The position numbers and the translations under genes were made by a program. Positions 17,565-26,521 of a stretch of 43,739 bases of DNA are shown piece by piece (positions within the stretch are counted from its first letter, which is position 1; every line of letters begins with the position of its first letter). Origin of the DNA: Candidatus Saccharimonadota bacterium (GTDB lineage Bacteria; Patescibacteriota; Saccharimonadia; Saccharimonadales; UBA4665); assembly GCA_025927415.1 (NCBI GenBank), contig JAICLK010000003.1, forward strand, positions 1-43,739, written 5' to 3'. Under the pieces are notes generated by a model that had not been told where the DNA came from, did no database searches, and was given only the letters and a program-made list of their open reading frames with translations.

Positions 17565-17629
17565 CATTCACTTTTCCACGAATGAACCAAGTCGTGCCGA
17601 CGAGCTGTAAACAGCGAAAAAAGTGAATG
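17565..17629 (+). ncRNA. Hammerhead-ribozyme-like motif (type III topology)
   Basis: Stem III CATTCACTTTT/AAAAGTGAATG (11 bp perfect); C17576; stem I CACGA/TCGTG; CCGACGA core (consensus CUGANGA, U4C); stem II GCTG-TAAA-CAGC; GAAA. Confidence 0.65.
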
Positions 17630-17638
17630 CGCCAGAAG

Positions 17639-17667
17639 TTGATAAAACATTGGTAAAATGATAAAAT
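17639..17667 (+). promoter_or_regulatory. Predicted sigma70 promoter of module C (TTGATA-17-TAAAAT)
   Basis: TTGATA 17639-17644, 17 nt spacer, TAAAAT 17662-17667, immediately after the hammerhead-like motif. Confidence 0.75.
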
Positions 17668-17830
17668 ATATGCGACTTTGTTGAGGCGGAAGCTTCCAAA
17701 GCACCTTAACAAGCAGATTTTGAAACATACGTATGAGATGACAGCGAGCTGACGAGCTTCGTCGGTTTACTGTCATCTCATACAGAGAGATCACGCAGCC
17801 AGCGTGTGGCTATACCAGGCAAGGAGTACC

Positions 17831-18205
17831 ATGAACGTGAAGTTCAAGAGGACCATCGCAATCGCGGCTGCAGGCGCAGCCATCGGCCTTGCGGCATCGG
17901 CATGCACGGTGTCGCCGTCGCTCCCACCGACTCCGCAGCAAAGCCTAGTGGCAGCACTGCGGAATCTACCTGGCGTTACCGCTAGGGTAGCGGGATCAGT
18001 AGTGTACGCCGAAGACGGCTACGAGCAATGGGTGTGCGTTCCCGGCGACAAGCCTGAGCAGTATTCTGCGACGCAACGGAGCATCGTGTTCTTCGTCCTT
18101 TATGGATATGCATGTGACAGCACCAATCCATCAGCGGACGTGCAGTACTTCGCCAACAGTGTGGGCGGCACGATTCGCACCTACACCTACACGGTGAAGC
18201 GGTAA
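17831..18205 (+). CDS. Putative lipoprotein (module C)
   Basis: AAGGAG SD; MNVKFKRTIAIAAAGAAIGLAASAC lipobox. Confidence 0.7.
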   Translation: MNVKFKRTIAIAAAGAAIGLAASACTVSPSLPPTPQQSLVAALRNLPGVTARVAGSVVYAEDGYEQWVCVPGDKPEQYSATQRSIVFFVLYGYACDSTNPSADVQYFANSVGGTIRTYTYTVKR

Positions 18206-18249
18206 AAGACACCCGATCCATCCCTACGACTCCAGCAAGGAGAGGTTCC

Positions 18250-19008
18250 ATGCACGTCATCGACAATCCCAACATGCTGTTGTACATCGAGCCGACCGGC
18301 CCTGTCAGCGGCGAACCCGTCGACGACGAGCTGACGCTCAAGATGCGCGTGGTGTTCGCCAAGGCGGTTCCGACTGGCGAGGTCTACGAGGAATTCCATC
18401 GCTGCACTTCCTGCGGTGAGAAGAGCACCAACACGGACTACATCCTGCCTGGCGGGATGCAGACCAACTCCCTGTGCGTGCACTACCTCGAGCGTCACCG
18501 CGATGAGGTGCCCAAGAGCGAGCTCGCCAAGGTGGAGGCGCTGGACGTCGAGACCGACGACCTGTACTACTGCGCCGACGAGCGCAACGAGACGAGGTGG
18601 TCCAACTACGAATTCCTCGGTCCCGAGGAGGACTATTTCGGGAACTGGGACCACGTGCAGGAGTACCCGCTGCCACCACTGCAACCTATTGGCAAAGAAG
18701 GCGAGTTCCCCCTATTCCCTCCGCCGTTGCACTTCTACGACGAGGAATACGAGTGGCCGAACCTCAACAAGTCGCTGCCCGAGCTCAACAGGACCGAGCT
18801 TCTTGGCGACGGTCTCATCGAGCGCTTGATCGCCAGGTTCGACGAGTCACGCAGGCGCAAGCCGAACAGGGACCCGCACCGGTGGCCGCTGCACAGGTTC
18901 GACGACCTCATCAGCCGCTCCATCGGCGACCTGCGCCCCAAGCACATCGAGCCCGAACGAACCACCGACCCCGACGAAACCTCGCCGGACGACCCAACAG
19001 AGCGCTAA
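18250..19008 (+). CDS. Hypothetical protein with CTSCGEK zinc-knuckle-like motif (module C)
   Basis: CAAGGAGAGG SD; CTSCGEKSTNTDYILPGGMQTNSLCVHYLERHR. Confidence 0.7.
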   Translation: MHVIDNPNMLLYIEPTGPVSGEPVDDELTLKMRVVFAKAVPTGEVYEEFHRCTSCGEKSTNTDYILPGGMQTNSLCVHYLERHRDEVPKSELAKVEALDVETDDLYYCADERNETRWSNYEFLGPEEDYFGNWDHVQEYPLPPLQPIGKEGEFPLFPPPLHFYDEEYEWPNLNKSLPELNRTELLGDGLIERLIARFDESRRRKPNRDPHRWPLHRFDDLISRSIGDLRPKHIEPERTTDPDETSPDDPTER

Positions 19009-19042
19009 CCAGCGCACAACTCGAAGGAGCAAGGAGGCGCTT

Positions 19043-19438
19043 ATGCGCAAGGTCGTCGAAGTCGTGGAGTTTCACGAGCCCCTTCCGGGTTCGGAACTCA
19101 TCGACTATATCATCCGGTCCGCCGAGCGAACGCCTTATGCTGAGCTCCAGCTCACAGAGGAGATCGTCGGCGACATCGTGGTGGTGAGCATCGGTCTCAA
19201 GTCGGCAACGTACCCGGAGTGGAACATTCGCGTCCAGCTCAACGATGACTGGCCGATCATCTTCCACGACCGGGATTACGGCCGAGCCGAGATCATGCAC
19301 TACTTCTGGGAGGAACAGGGCGTCGTCGACACCCACTTGTTCAACAGCGTACTTGCCTGGGCGGCCACCCAGCTGCTCGGGACGAGTATCAGGACCCAGT
19401 ACCTGCTGCGTCACGGCACCGCCGTCACCAGGAGGTGA
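19043..19438 (+). CDS. Hypothetical protein (module C)
   Basis: GAAGGAGCAAGGAGG SD, GC-rich codon use matching neighbours; no recognised family. Confidence 0.65.
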   Translation: MRKVVEVVEFHEPLPGSELIDYIIRSAERTPYAELQLTEEIVGDIVVVSIGLKSATYPEWNIRVQLNDDWPIIFHDRDYGRAEIMHYFWEEQGVVDTHLFNSVLAWAATQLLGTSIRTQYLLRHGTAVTRR

Positions 19439-19442
19439 GGCA

Positions 19443-19556
19443 TTGATCTCGCTGACGCAGGTCATCACTACCATAGCGGTGGACCTTGTGTTCATCGGCC
19501 TTGCTGTAGTGGCGATATGTCTCAGGCGGCGTCTCAGGCGCAATCGCTCGGAGTAG
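19443..19556 (+). CDS. Small single-TM protein (module C)
   Basis: TTG start 7 nt after GGAGG; MISLTQVITTIAVDLVFIGLAVVAICLRRRLRRNRSE. Confidence 0.45.
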   Translation: MISLTQVITTIAVDLVFIGLAVVAICLRRRLRRNRSE

Positions 19557-19590
19557 TGTCACTCCAACATCACCATTGAGGAGGTGAAAC

Positions 19591-19884
19591 ATGGAGGTGG
19601 TAAAGTGTACCATCGTCAACATCACCGAGGCAGCCGCTGAATGGCTGGCTACACTCATCGCTGATGATGGGCGCGAGGGACTCAGGCTTCGCCTGTCGCT
19701 GCAGGGTCGAGCGTTGATGGTCAACCTGGATAACCGTAACTGGCCGGGCGATATCGTCGACTCCTCCAATGGCATCGCGGTTGTGGTCAACTGCGCGCAC
19801 ATCGATCTTCTGGTCGGTACGACCATTGGGTTCGTCCAAAACGGTGACGAGGTGGGGCTGAGTTTCTACGCACCTAGGCTGTGA
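19591..19884 (+). CDS. HesB/IscA-fold-like protein lacking the cluster cysteines (module C)
   Basis: GAGGAGGTG SD; ITEAAAEWLATLIADDGREGLRLRLSLQG...GIAVVVNCAHIDLLVGTTIGFVQNGDEVGLSFYAP follows the A-type carrier pattern without CxnCGC. Confidence 0.55.
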   Translation: MEVVKCTIVNITEAAAEWLATLIADDGREGLRLRLSLQGRALMVNLDNRNWPGDIVDSSNGIAVVVNCAHIDLLVGTTIGFVQNGDEVGLSFYAPRL

Positions 19885-20144
19885 GTCGGCGCTAGGGCGC
19901 GGGAGACTTGGTGGCTACGGCTACCTCGAACTTCCGCGCCCCGCGCGCCCTCTCCCCAAAAAATGTTTCAAAATCTGCTGTTCTCTCTATAACTTATGAA
20001 TGTGTGGCGATAATTCGACCGAGCAGGGAGAATTATATGATGAGCCCGAGCGAGCCCTACTTATGAATAATAGCGAGCCTGGCGTGAAGCTACAAAAGGC
20101 GACCAACTCTTGCGTTCTAACAGCGAAACACTTAAGCTAATGGC

Positions 20145-21809
20145 ATGGATGATATAAAACAAACACTAGATAAACTTGGTTTTGCGGGCGAGCTGGAAGA
20201 CTCAGCCGAGATGCTGCAATTTTACAGCCACGACGCCAGCATGTTCGAGCTCAAGCCGCAGCTGGTGCTCATGCCTAAAAACGCTAGCGACGTCGAAAAA
20301 ATCGTTGGCTTGGTAGCGGAAAAGAAAAAGTCGATGCCGCACCTCAGCGTTACAGCACGCAGCGCCGGCACCGACATGAGCGGCGGCGCTATCAACGATT
20401 CCATCATTGTCGACTTCAACAAGCATCTCACAAAAATTGAAACTGTCTCGAGCAGCGAAGCTCACGCCCAGCCCGGCGTGTTTTACCGCGACTTCGAAAA
20501 AGAAACGCTGAAGCACCAAGCACTGATGCCGTCCTACCCTGCCTCGCGCGACTTGTGCACCATCGGTGGCATGGTCAACAACAACTCGGGCGGCGAAAAA
20601 TCGCTGGAGTTTGGCAAAACGGAAAATTACGTCAGCAAGCTGAAGTTCGTGTTTGCCGATGGCGTGGAGCGCACGGTCAAGCCGCTCAACAAAGCCGAAC
20701 TGGTGAAGAAAATGGGCCAAAAAGATTTTGAAGGCCGTGTCTACAAAGAGGTTTTCGAGCTGTGCGAAAAGCACTATGACAAAATCAAAGCCGCCAAGCC
20801 GAACGTTACCAAGAACTCAACTGGTTATAATTTATGGGACGTTTGGGACCGCGAAACTGGCGTGTTCAATCTGTGCAACTTGATTGTCGGCGCCCAAGGC
20901 ACGCTTGGTTTTGTAACCGACATTCACTTCAAGCTGGTGCCGCACCGGCCGCACTCTGGCCTGTTGGTGCTCTTCTTGCGTGACATGGATGCACTCGGCG
21001 AAATTATTCCGAAAGTTCTGGAAAGCAAACCGGCGACCTTTGAAAGTTTCGATGACGCCACGCTGCTGCTGAGCCTCCGTTTTATGCCAAGCTTCCTGAA
21101 AATGCTGGGCCTCCTGAGGTTCATTCACCTTTTGATCAGCCTCATCCCCGATGGCTTGCAATTGTTGCGCGGCATTCCGAAACTCATTCTAATGATCGAA
21201 TTCAACGGCGAAACCGAAGACGAAGTGCGCCAGAAAATCAAAACCTTGCACCGCGAATTGAAAAAACACAAAGCCCGCTACGAAATTAACGGTTTTGAAG
21301 AGACACCGACCGAAGGCAAAAGCGAGAAGTTCTGGCTGATGCGCCGTCAAAGCTTCAACCTGCTTCGCAGCAAAGTGAAGGACAAGCACACCGCGCCGTT
21401 CATCGACGACTTGGTCGTGAACCCGCCTTACCTTACCGAATTTTTGCCGAAAATCCGCAAGATTATCAAAAAGTACGACCTGCTGGCGACAGTTGCCGGC
21501 CACATGGGCGATGGCAACTTTCACATCATCCCACTCATGAAGCTGGAAGATCCAAAAGATCGCGCCAAATTGTTGCCCGCCATGAAGGAAGTCGACAGTC
21601 TGGTGCTGAAATACAAAGGCAGTTTGAGTGGCGAGCACAACGATGGTTTAGTGCGCGGCCCGTGGCTGGAGCAAATGTATGGCAAGGAAGTGCTGCACCT
21701 TTTCCAGGAAGCCAAGCAGATTATGGACCCCGACGGCATCTTCAATCCGCATAAAAAAGCCAACGCGGATTGGGATTATTCCTTCAGCCACATCCGGCAG
21801 TCATTCTAG
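20145..21809 (+). CDS. FAD-binding oxidoreductase (GlcD/D-lactate dehydrogenase-like)
   Basis: ARSAGTDMSGGAINDSIIVDF, GGMVNNNSGGEKSLEFGKTENYV, GHMGDGNFHIIPL, SGEHNDGLVRGPWLEQMYG. Confidence 0.9.
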   Translation: MDDIKQTLDKLGFAGELEDSAEMLQFYSHDASMFELKPQLVLMPKNASDVEKIVGLVAEKKKSMPHLSVTARSAGTDMSGGAINDSIIVDFNKHLTKIETVSSSEAHAQPGVFYRDFEKETLKHQALMPSYPASRDLCTIGGMVNNNSGGEKSLEFGKTENYVSKLKFVFADGVERTVKPLNKAELVKKMGQKDFEGRVYKEVFELCEKHYDKIKAAKPNVTKNSTGYNLWDVWDRETGVFNLCNLIVGAQGTLGFVTDIHFKLVPHRPHSGLLVLFLRDMDALGEIIPKVLESKPATFESFDDATLLLSLRFMPSFLKMLGLLRFIHLLISLIPDGLQLLRGIPKLILMIEFNGETEDEVRQKIKTLHRELKKHKARYEINGFEETPTEGKSEKFWLMRRQSFNLLRSKVKDKHTAPFIDDLVVNPPYLTEFLPKIRKIIKKYDLLATVAGHMGDGNFHIIPLMKLEDPKDRAKLLPAMKEVDSLVLKYKGSLSGEHNDGLVRGPWLEQMYGKEVLHLFQEAKQIMDPDGIFNPHKKANADWDYSFSHIRQSF

Positions 21810-21811
21810 GC

Positions 21812-21892
21812 GGCTTTCGTACAACGGCACATTGCGGCCGAACTATGCGCTTCGGTGCTCGAATTTCACGCACTGTACTATTTTACGAAAAC
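21812..21892. repeat. Palindromic intergenic element, copy 3 (short form)
   Basis: TTTCGTA/TACGAAA outer stem; 27 nt CGTACAACGGCACATTGCGGCCGAACT identical to copy 4; GCGCTTCGGTGCTCG. Confidence 0.7.
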
Positions 21893-21893
21893 C

Positions 21894-22856
21894 TTAACCC
21901 AATGCCTTTTGAAATTTTGGGTTGAGCAAGGTTTTGAGCGACCACTGCAAATATAATTCAGGAAAATGCGCCAGATTTTCGGGCGCATTTTCTGTAGCAA
22001 TTTGTGCATGCTCTCGAGCAAGGTCGATGGTTTTTTGAAGCGTGCCGAGCTCCAAGAGTTTGCCGACGAGCTTGTCATGATTCGGTAGTATGGCTGCAAT
22101 ATTTTTATCTTGCTGCAGCGCAAGTATGAGCGGCAGCGTGTAAACACCTTCATGCACATCGTTGCCGACGGGCTTGCCAAGGAGCTCGGGCGTGGAAGTA
22201 AAATCGAGCACGTCGTCGAGCAACTGGAACATCATGCCAACGTGCTCGCCAAAGCGCGCGAGTGCTTCAACTTTTTGAGCACTCACACCGGCGCACAGAC
22301 CGCCAATGCGGCACGAGGCTGCAAACAATGCTGCGGTTTTGCCCCGAATGCTTAGCTGGTACGATGCTTCTGTTCGGCCGAGGTTGCCGTCGTCGGCCAG
22401 CTCGTAGGCCTGCCCCTCGCAAATTTTAGCAAACGCTTCAGCAAGCACCACGCCGACTTCTGCGCTGACGCTAGCTGCTTCGCGCAGCGCGCACGCCGTC
22501 ACAAAATCGCCCGCGATGATAGCGCTATCCACGCCTTCTTCCTTACTAATGGTTGGGATGTTCCACCGTGTCCTGGCTTCGTCGATAATATCGTCATGGA
22601 TGAGGCTGGCGATGTGCAGCAGTTCTACGGCTGCACCCGCGGCAATGGTGGGTTCGTCGGTTTTTTGTGCGGCTGCAAGTACCAGCGCTGGCCTCAGACG
22701 CTTGCCACGTACTGCCAAAAGCCGTGCTAGCGGTACGGCAATTACGGTATTGTTGGTGGCAACCGTGGTGTGCAGCCGTTGCTCAACCGCCATCAAATAT
22801 TCTGGCAAGGCGGGCATCTGTAAAGTTTTTGCGAGGTCCAGTTTCATGCCTCTCAT
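21894..22856 (-). CDS. Polyprenyl (trans-isoprenyl) diphosphate synthase
   Basis: GKRLRPALVLAA, LIHDDIIDEARTRW, MMFQLLDDVLDFTS, GKPVGNDVHEGVYTLPLI. Confidence 0.9.
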   Translation of the reverse strand: MRGMKLDLAKTLQMPALPEYLMAVEQRLHTTVATNNTVIAVPLARLLAVRGKRLRPALVLAAAQKTDEPTIAAGAAVELLHIASLIHDDIIDEARTRWNIPTISKEEGVDSAIIAGDFVTACALREAASVSAEVGVVLAEAFAKICEGQAYELADDGNLGRTEASYQLSIRGKTAALFAASCRIGGLCAGVSAQKVEALARFGEHVGMMFQLLDDVLDFTSTPELLGKPVGNDVHEGVYTLPLILALQQDKNIAAILPNHDKLVGKLLELGTLQKTIDLAREHAQIATENAPENLAHFPELYLQWSLKTLLNPKFQKALG

Positions 22857-22895
22857 TGTACACGTCGCGTAAAGTGCTATAGTTAATGGTAAGTT

Positions 22896-23792
22896 ATGCG
22901 AGGGTCAAGGCGAAAACTCATCCTTCTGTTATTGCCGGTTGTAGTGCTGGTGGTGGTCGCGGTTTGGTACTTGAGTCGCACCAACATTCCGGTGATGGAA
23001 CCCGCCGGGCAGATTGGCGCGAAAGAGCGGAATTTGATTTGGATGGGCGTCGGCTTGTCGGTGCTGGTGGTGATCCCGGTCTATGTCATGACAATCGCGA
23101 TTGCGCTGAAGTACAACGAGCGCAATCATCGCACCAAAAAGATACAATATAGTCCAGATTGGGATCGCAGCCGTTTGTTTGAAGGATTGTGGTGGGGTAT
23201 TCCAATTGTGATCATTGGCATTTTGTCGGTGATTACATGGTGTAGTTCGCACTCCCTCGACCCATATCGCCCGCTTGATGCAACGGTCCGGCCGGTTACG
23301 TTGGAAGTGGTCGCGCTGGATTGGAAGTGGCTTTTCATTTATCCCCAACAAAATGTTGCCAGTGTGAACATGCTGGAAGTGCCTGAAAATACGCCGATTA
23401 ACTTTGATATTACGTCCGATACAGTCATGAATTCATTCTGGATTCCGCAGCTTGGCAGCCAGATTTACGCCATGCCAGGCATGAGCACGCAGTTGCATCT
23501 CGAGGCCAACAAGCTCGGCACATTTGCCGGCAGCTCTGCCAACATCAGTGGCGTCGGTTTTGCACACATGACATTCACCACTAAGTCGGTCAGTGCGGCG
23601 GATTTTAACAAGTGGCTTGCGCACGCGCATGCGTCGCAACATTCGCTCGACACGGCTAGCTACAACCAACTTGCGCAGCCAACCATTGGCCATGCCGTTA
23701 CATATTATTCTTCTGTGCAACCGGGCTTGTATAATGAGCTGGTGGTTAAATATATGACACCGGCGCAGCAAGGACAGGTACAATTGCAATGA
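22896..23792 (+). CDS. cyoA: Cytochrome bo-type quinol oxidase subunit II
   Basis: Two TM helices and cupredoxin-like domain without CuA ligands: VVALDWKWLFIYPQQNVASVN...NSFWIPQLGSQIYAMPGMSTQL. Confidence 0.92.
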   Translation: MRGSRRKLILLLLPVVVLVVVAVWYLSRTNIPVMEPAGQIGAKERNLIWMGVGLSVLVVIPVYVMTIAIALKYNERNHRTKKIQYSPDWDRSRLFEGLWWGIPIVIIGILSVITWCSSHSLDPYRPLDATVRPVTLEVVALDWKWLFIYPQQNVASVNMLEVPENTPINFDITSDTVMNSFWIPQLGSQIYAMPGMSTQLHLEANKLGTFAGSSANISGVGFAHMTFTTKSVSAADFNKWLAHAHASQHSLDTASYNQLAQPTIGHAVTYYSSVQPGLYNELVVKYMTPAQQGQVQLQ

Positions 23793-25780
23793 TGTTCGCG
23801 AGCTTTCTACTAGGCCGATTGAATTTTGATGCGTTCAAACATCCGGTCGTTACCGAAGGTGCCGCCGTTGGAATGGTGGTTGGGGCGTTGCTGACACTGG
23901 CACTCGTTACCTATTTCCGAAAATGGCCGTACTTGTGGCGCGAATGGCTTACCACCACCAATCACAAAAAAATCGGCGTGATGTACCTGATTGTTTCCAC
24001 GCTCATGCTGTTGCGCGGTGGCTCGGATGCGCTGATGATGCGTACGCAGCAAGCGACGTCCGTCGGCAGTTCCCATGGCGTGCTGTCGGCCGATACGTTT
24101 CAACAAGTCGTCTCTGCACACGGCACCATTATGATCTTCTTTGTTGGCATGGGTTTTATGTTTGCGCTCATCAACCTCATTCTGCCGCTGCAACTTGGGG
24201 CTCGCGACGTGGCGTTTCCTTTCATGAACGCCACAAGCTTTTGGCTGTTTACGAGCGGTATGCTACTTGTAAACTTATCCTTGGTCGTTGGCGATTTCTC
24301 GACTGCTGGCTGGCTGGCTTATCCGCCACTCAGCGAACTTCAATATAGTCCGTCATCTGGCGTGGATTATTGGATTTGGAGCTTGCAGATTGCTGGCATT
24401 GGCTCGCTGATGAGTGGTATTAACTTTATCACGACCATTTTGCGTATGCGTGCACCGGGCATGAAGCTCATGCAAATGCCACTGTTTGCCTGGAGCGTGC
24501 TGGGCAGCATGAGTTTGGTGGCATTTGCGTTCCCTATCCTTACCGTCACGCTTGCGCTGCTGGCGCTTGATCGCACCATCGGCACCCACTTCTTCACCGC
24601 CGGCGGCGGTGCCAACGCCATGATGTACGTGAATCTCATTTGGGCGTGGGGTCACCCGGAAGTGTATATTTTGGTATTGCCAGCATTCGGCATCTTTTCT
24701 GAAATAGTGCCGACGTTCAGTCGCAAACGATTGTTCGGCTACACGTCGATGGTGGCGGCGATTTGGGGAATTGTTTTTCTTAGTTTTACCGTGTGGCTGC
24801 ATCATTTCTTCACCATGGGTGCCGGCGCGGACGTCAACGCATTCTTCGGCATCGCCACTATGATTATCGCCATCCCAACTGGTGTGAAGATTTTCAACTG
24901 GCTCTTTACTATGTACCAAGGCAAGATTCGTTTTACATCACCCATGATCTACTTTATGGGCTTCGTTTTCTTGTTCACCATGGGTGGTGTGACGGGTGTC
25001 ATGCTGGCGGTGCCGGCCATCGATTTCCAGGTACACAATAGCCTGTTCCTTGTCGCGCACTTCCACACCATGATTGTCAGTGGTGTGCTGTTTGGCTATT
25101 TTGCTGGCCTGACCTATTGGTTTCCGAAGGCATTTGGATTTAAGTTGAATGAAGCGTTGGGCAAGGCAGCCGCGTATTGCTGGATTATCGGTTTTGCGCT
25201 GGCTTTTGGTCCGCTGTATATTCTGGGATTGATGGGTGCGACGCGCCGGCTTGACCATTACGATGCTTCCACTGGTTGGCATCCGTTATTCTTGGTGGCG
25301 GGCTTTGGCGCCCTTGTCATTTCGTGTGGCGTAGCACTGCAAATCTTGCAAATTATATATAGCGTACTGACGCGCAGTTGGCACCGCGACCTCACGGGCG
25401 ATCCCTGGAACGGCCGAACGTTGGAATGGGCAACTGCATCGCCGCCACCATTCTACAACTTTGCCGTATTGCCACTGGTTCGCGAGCGCGATGATTTTTG
25501 GGCCTCCAAGCAATTAGCAAAACCCAGTAATGTTCAGCCAAAGTACGAACCATTCCTTGAACTCAAAAGTACGGGTGCGCCCATCATTATTGCCGGCTTT
25601 GCCTTTGTGTTTGGCTTCGGTATCATCTGGCATATTTGGTGGCTGGTAGCCGTTGGTTTTGTCGGCATCATCGCTACCTTGATTGCTCGTACGGGCAACG
25701 ATGATGCCGAGCGCGTTGTCTCGGTTGCAGAAATCAAAAAAGTCGAGGCAGAAATTGTGGCAAGGATGGAGCACGTATGA
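23789..25780 (+). CDS. cyoB: Cytochrome bo-type quinol oxidase subunit I
   Basis: TTNHKKIGVMYLI, WAWGHPEVYILVLPAFGIFSEI, WLHHFFTMG, HFHTMIVSGVLFGYFAGLTYWFPK. Confidence 0.97.
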   Translation: MMFASFLLGRLNFDAFKHPVVTEGAAVGMVVGALLTLALVTYFRKWPYLWREWLTTTNHKKIGVMYLIVSTLMLLRGGSDALMMRTQQATSVGSSHGVLSADTFQQVVSAHGTIMIFFVGMGFMFALINLILPLQLGARDVAFPFMNATSFWLFTSGMLLVNLSLVVGDFSTAGWLAYPPLSELQYSPSSGVDYWIWSLQIAGIGSLMSGINFITTILRMRAPGMKLMQMPLFAWSVLGSMSLVAFAFPILTVTLALLALDRTIGTHFFTAGGGANAMMYVNLIWAWGHPEVYILVLPAFGIFSEIVPTFSRKRLFGYTSMVAAIWGIVFLSFTVWLHHFFTMGAGADVNAFFGIATMIIAIPTGVKIFNWLFTMYQGKIRFTSPMIYFMGFVFLFTMGGVTGVMLAVPAIDFQVHNSLFLVAHFHTMIVSGVLFGYFAGLTYWFPKAFGFKLNEALGKAAAYCWIIGFALAFGPLYILGLMGATRRLDHYDASTGWHPLFLVAGFGALVISCGVALQILQIIYSVLTRSWHRDLTGDPWNGRTLEWATASPPPFYNFAVLPLVRERDDFWASKQLAKPSNVQPKYEPFLELKSTGAPIIIAGFAFVFGFGIIWHIWWLVAVGFVGIIATLIARTGNDDAERVVSVAEIKKVEAEIVARMEHV

Positions 25781-26382
25781 GCGAACTAGCAGAAACTGCC
25801 GTCTTGCACGAAGAGCGCCGCCATTCAGACGACAAAACTATGTTCGGTTTTTGGACGTACATCATGACCGACTGTGTGCTATTTGCAAGCTTGTTCGCAA
25901 CGTACGCTGTGCTGCACAACAACACGTTCGGCGGCCCGAGCGGCAGAACCCTCTTTAGCCTGCCCTATGTTTTAGTCGAGACACTCGCGCTGCTAACGAG
26001 CAGTTTTACGTGCGGCCTCGCCGTGCTTGCGGCGCAGCGTGGCTTCAAAAAGCAAGTACTGTTTTGGTTTGCGCTGACTGCCCTGCTCGGCCTGGTGTTC
26101 CTAGGCATGGAGTTGCACGAGTTCCACGATTTTGTGGCCCAAGGCGCCAGCTGGCGACGGAGCGGCTTTCTGTCGGCATTCTTTACATTGGTGGGCACGC
26201 ACGGAGCTCACATCACGGCTGGCCTTATTTGGATGATTACGATGATGACGCAAGTTGCTCGGCGCGGCCTGACACGTGGCACTCTTCGCCGCTTGCAGCT
26301 GCTCGGCCTGTTTTGGCACTTCCTTGATATCGTTTGGATTTTTATCTTCACCATTGTGTACCTGCAAGGAGTTTCGTTGTGA
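25777..26382 (+). CDS. cyoC: Cytochrome bo-type quinol oxidase subunit III
   Basis: GFWTYIMTDCVLFASLFATYAVL, GTHGAHITAGLIWM, FWHFLDIVWIFIFTIVYL. Confidence 0.95.
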   Translation: MSELAETAVLHEERRHSDDKTMFGFWTYIMTDCVLFASLFATYAVLHNNTFGGPSGRTLFSLPYVLVETLALLTSSFTCGLAVLAAQRGFKKQVLFWFALTALLGLVFLGMELHEFHDFVAQGASWRRSGFLSAFFTLVGTHGAHITAGLIWMITMMTQVARRGLTRGTLRRLQLLGLFWHFLDIVWIFIFTIVYLQGVSL

Positions 26383-26510
26383 GCGGGCCGTCCGTACAAC
26401 GGCACATTGCGGCCGAACTGCTGTGCTCCGCACTCACCGCACCTTTAGTGCGGCTCGCTTACGGTGCTCGCATTTCAACCACACTGCACCATTCTACGGA
26501 CGCCCTTGAA
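26383..26510. repeat. Palindromic intergenic element, copy 4 (cyoC-cyoD gap)
   Basis: GGGCCGTCCGTA (26385-26396)/TACGGACGCCC (26495-26505); core CTCCGCACTCACCGCACCtttaGTGCGGCTCGCTTACGGTGCTCG. Confidence 0.78.
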
Positions 26511-26521
26511 GGAGGTTGCTC

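Noticed and set aside
24353-24919. 188 aa minus-strand ORF
   Set aside because: Antisense to cyoB with no supporting signals.
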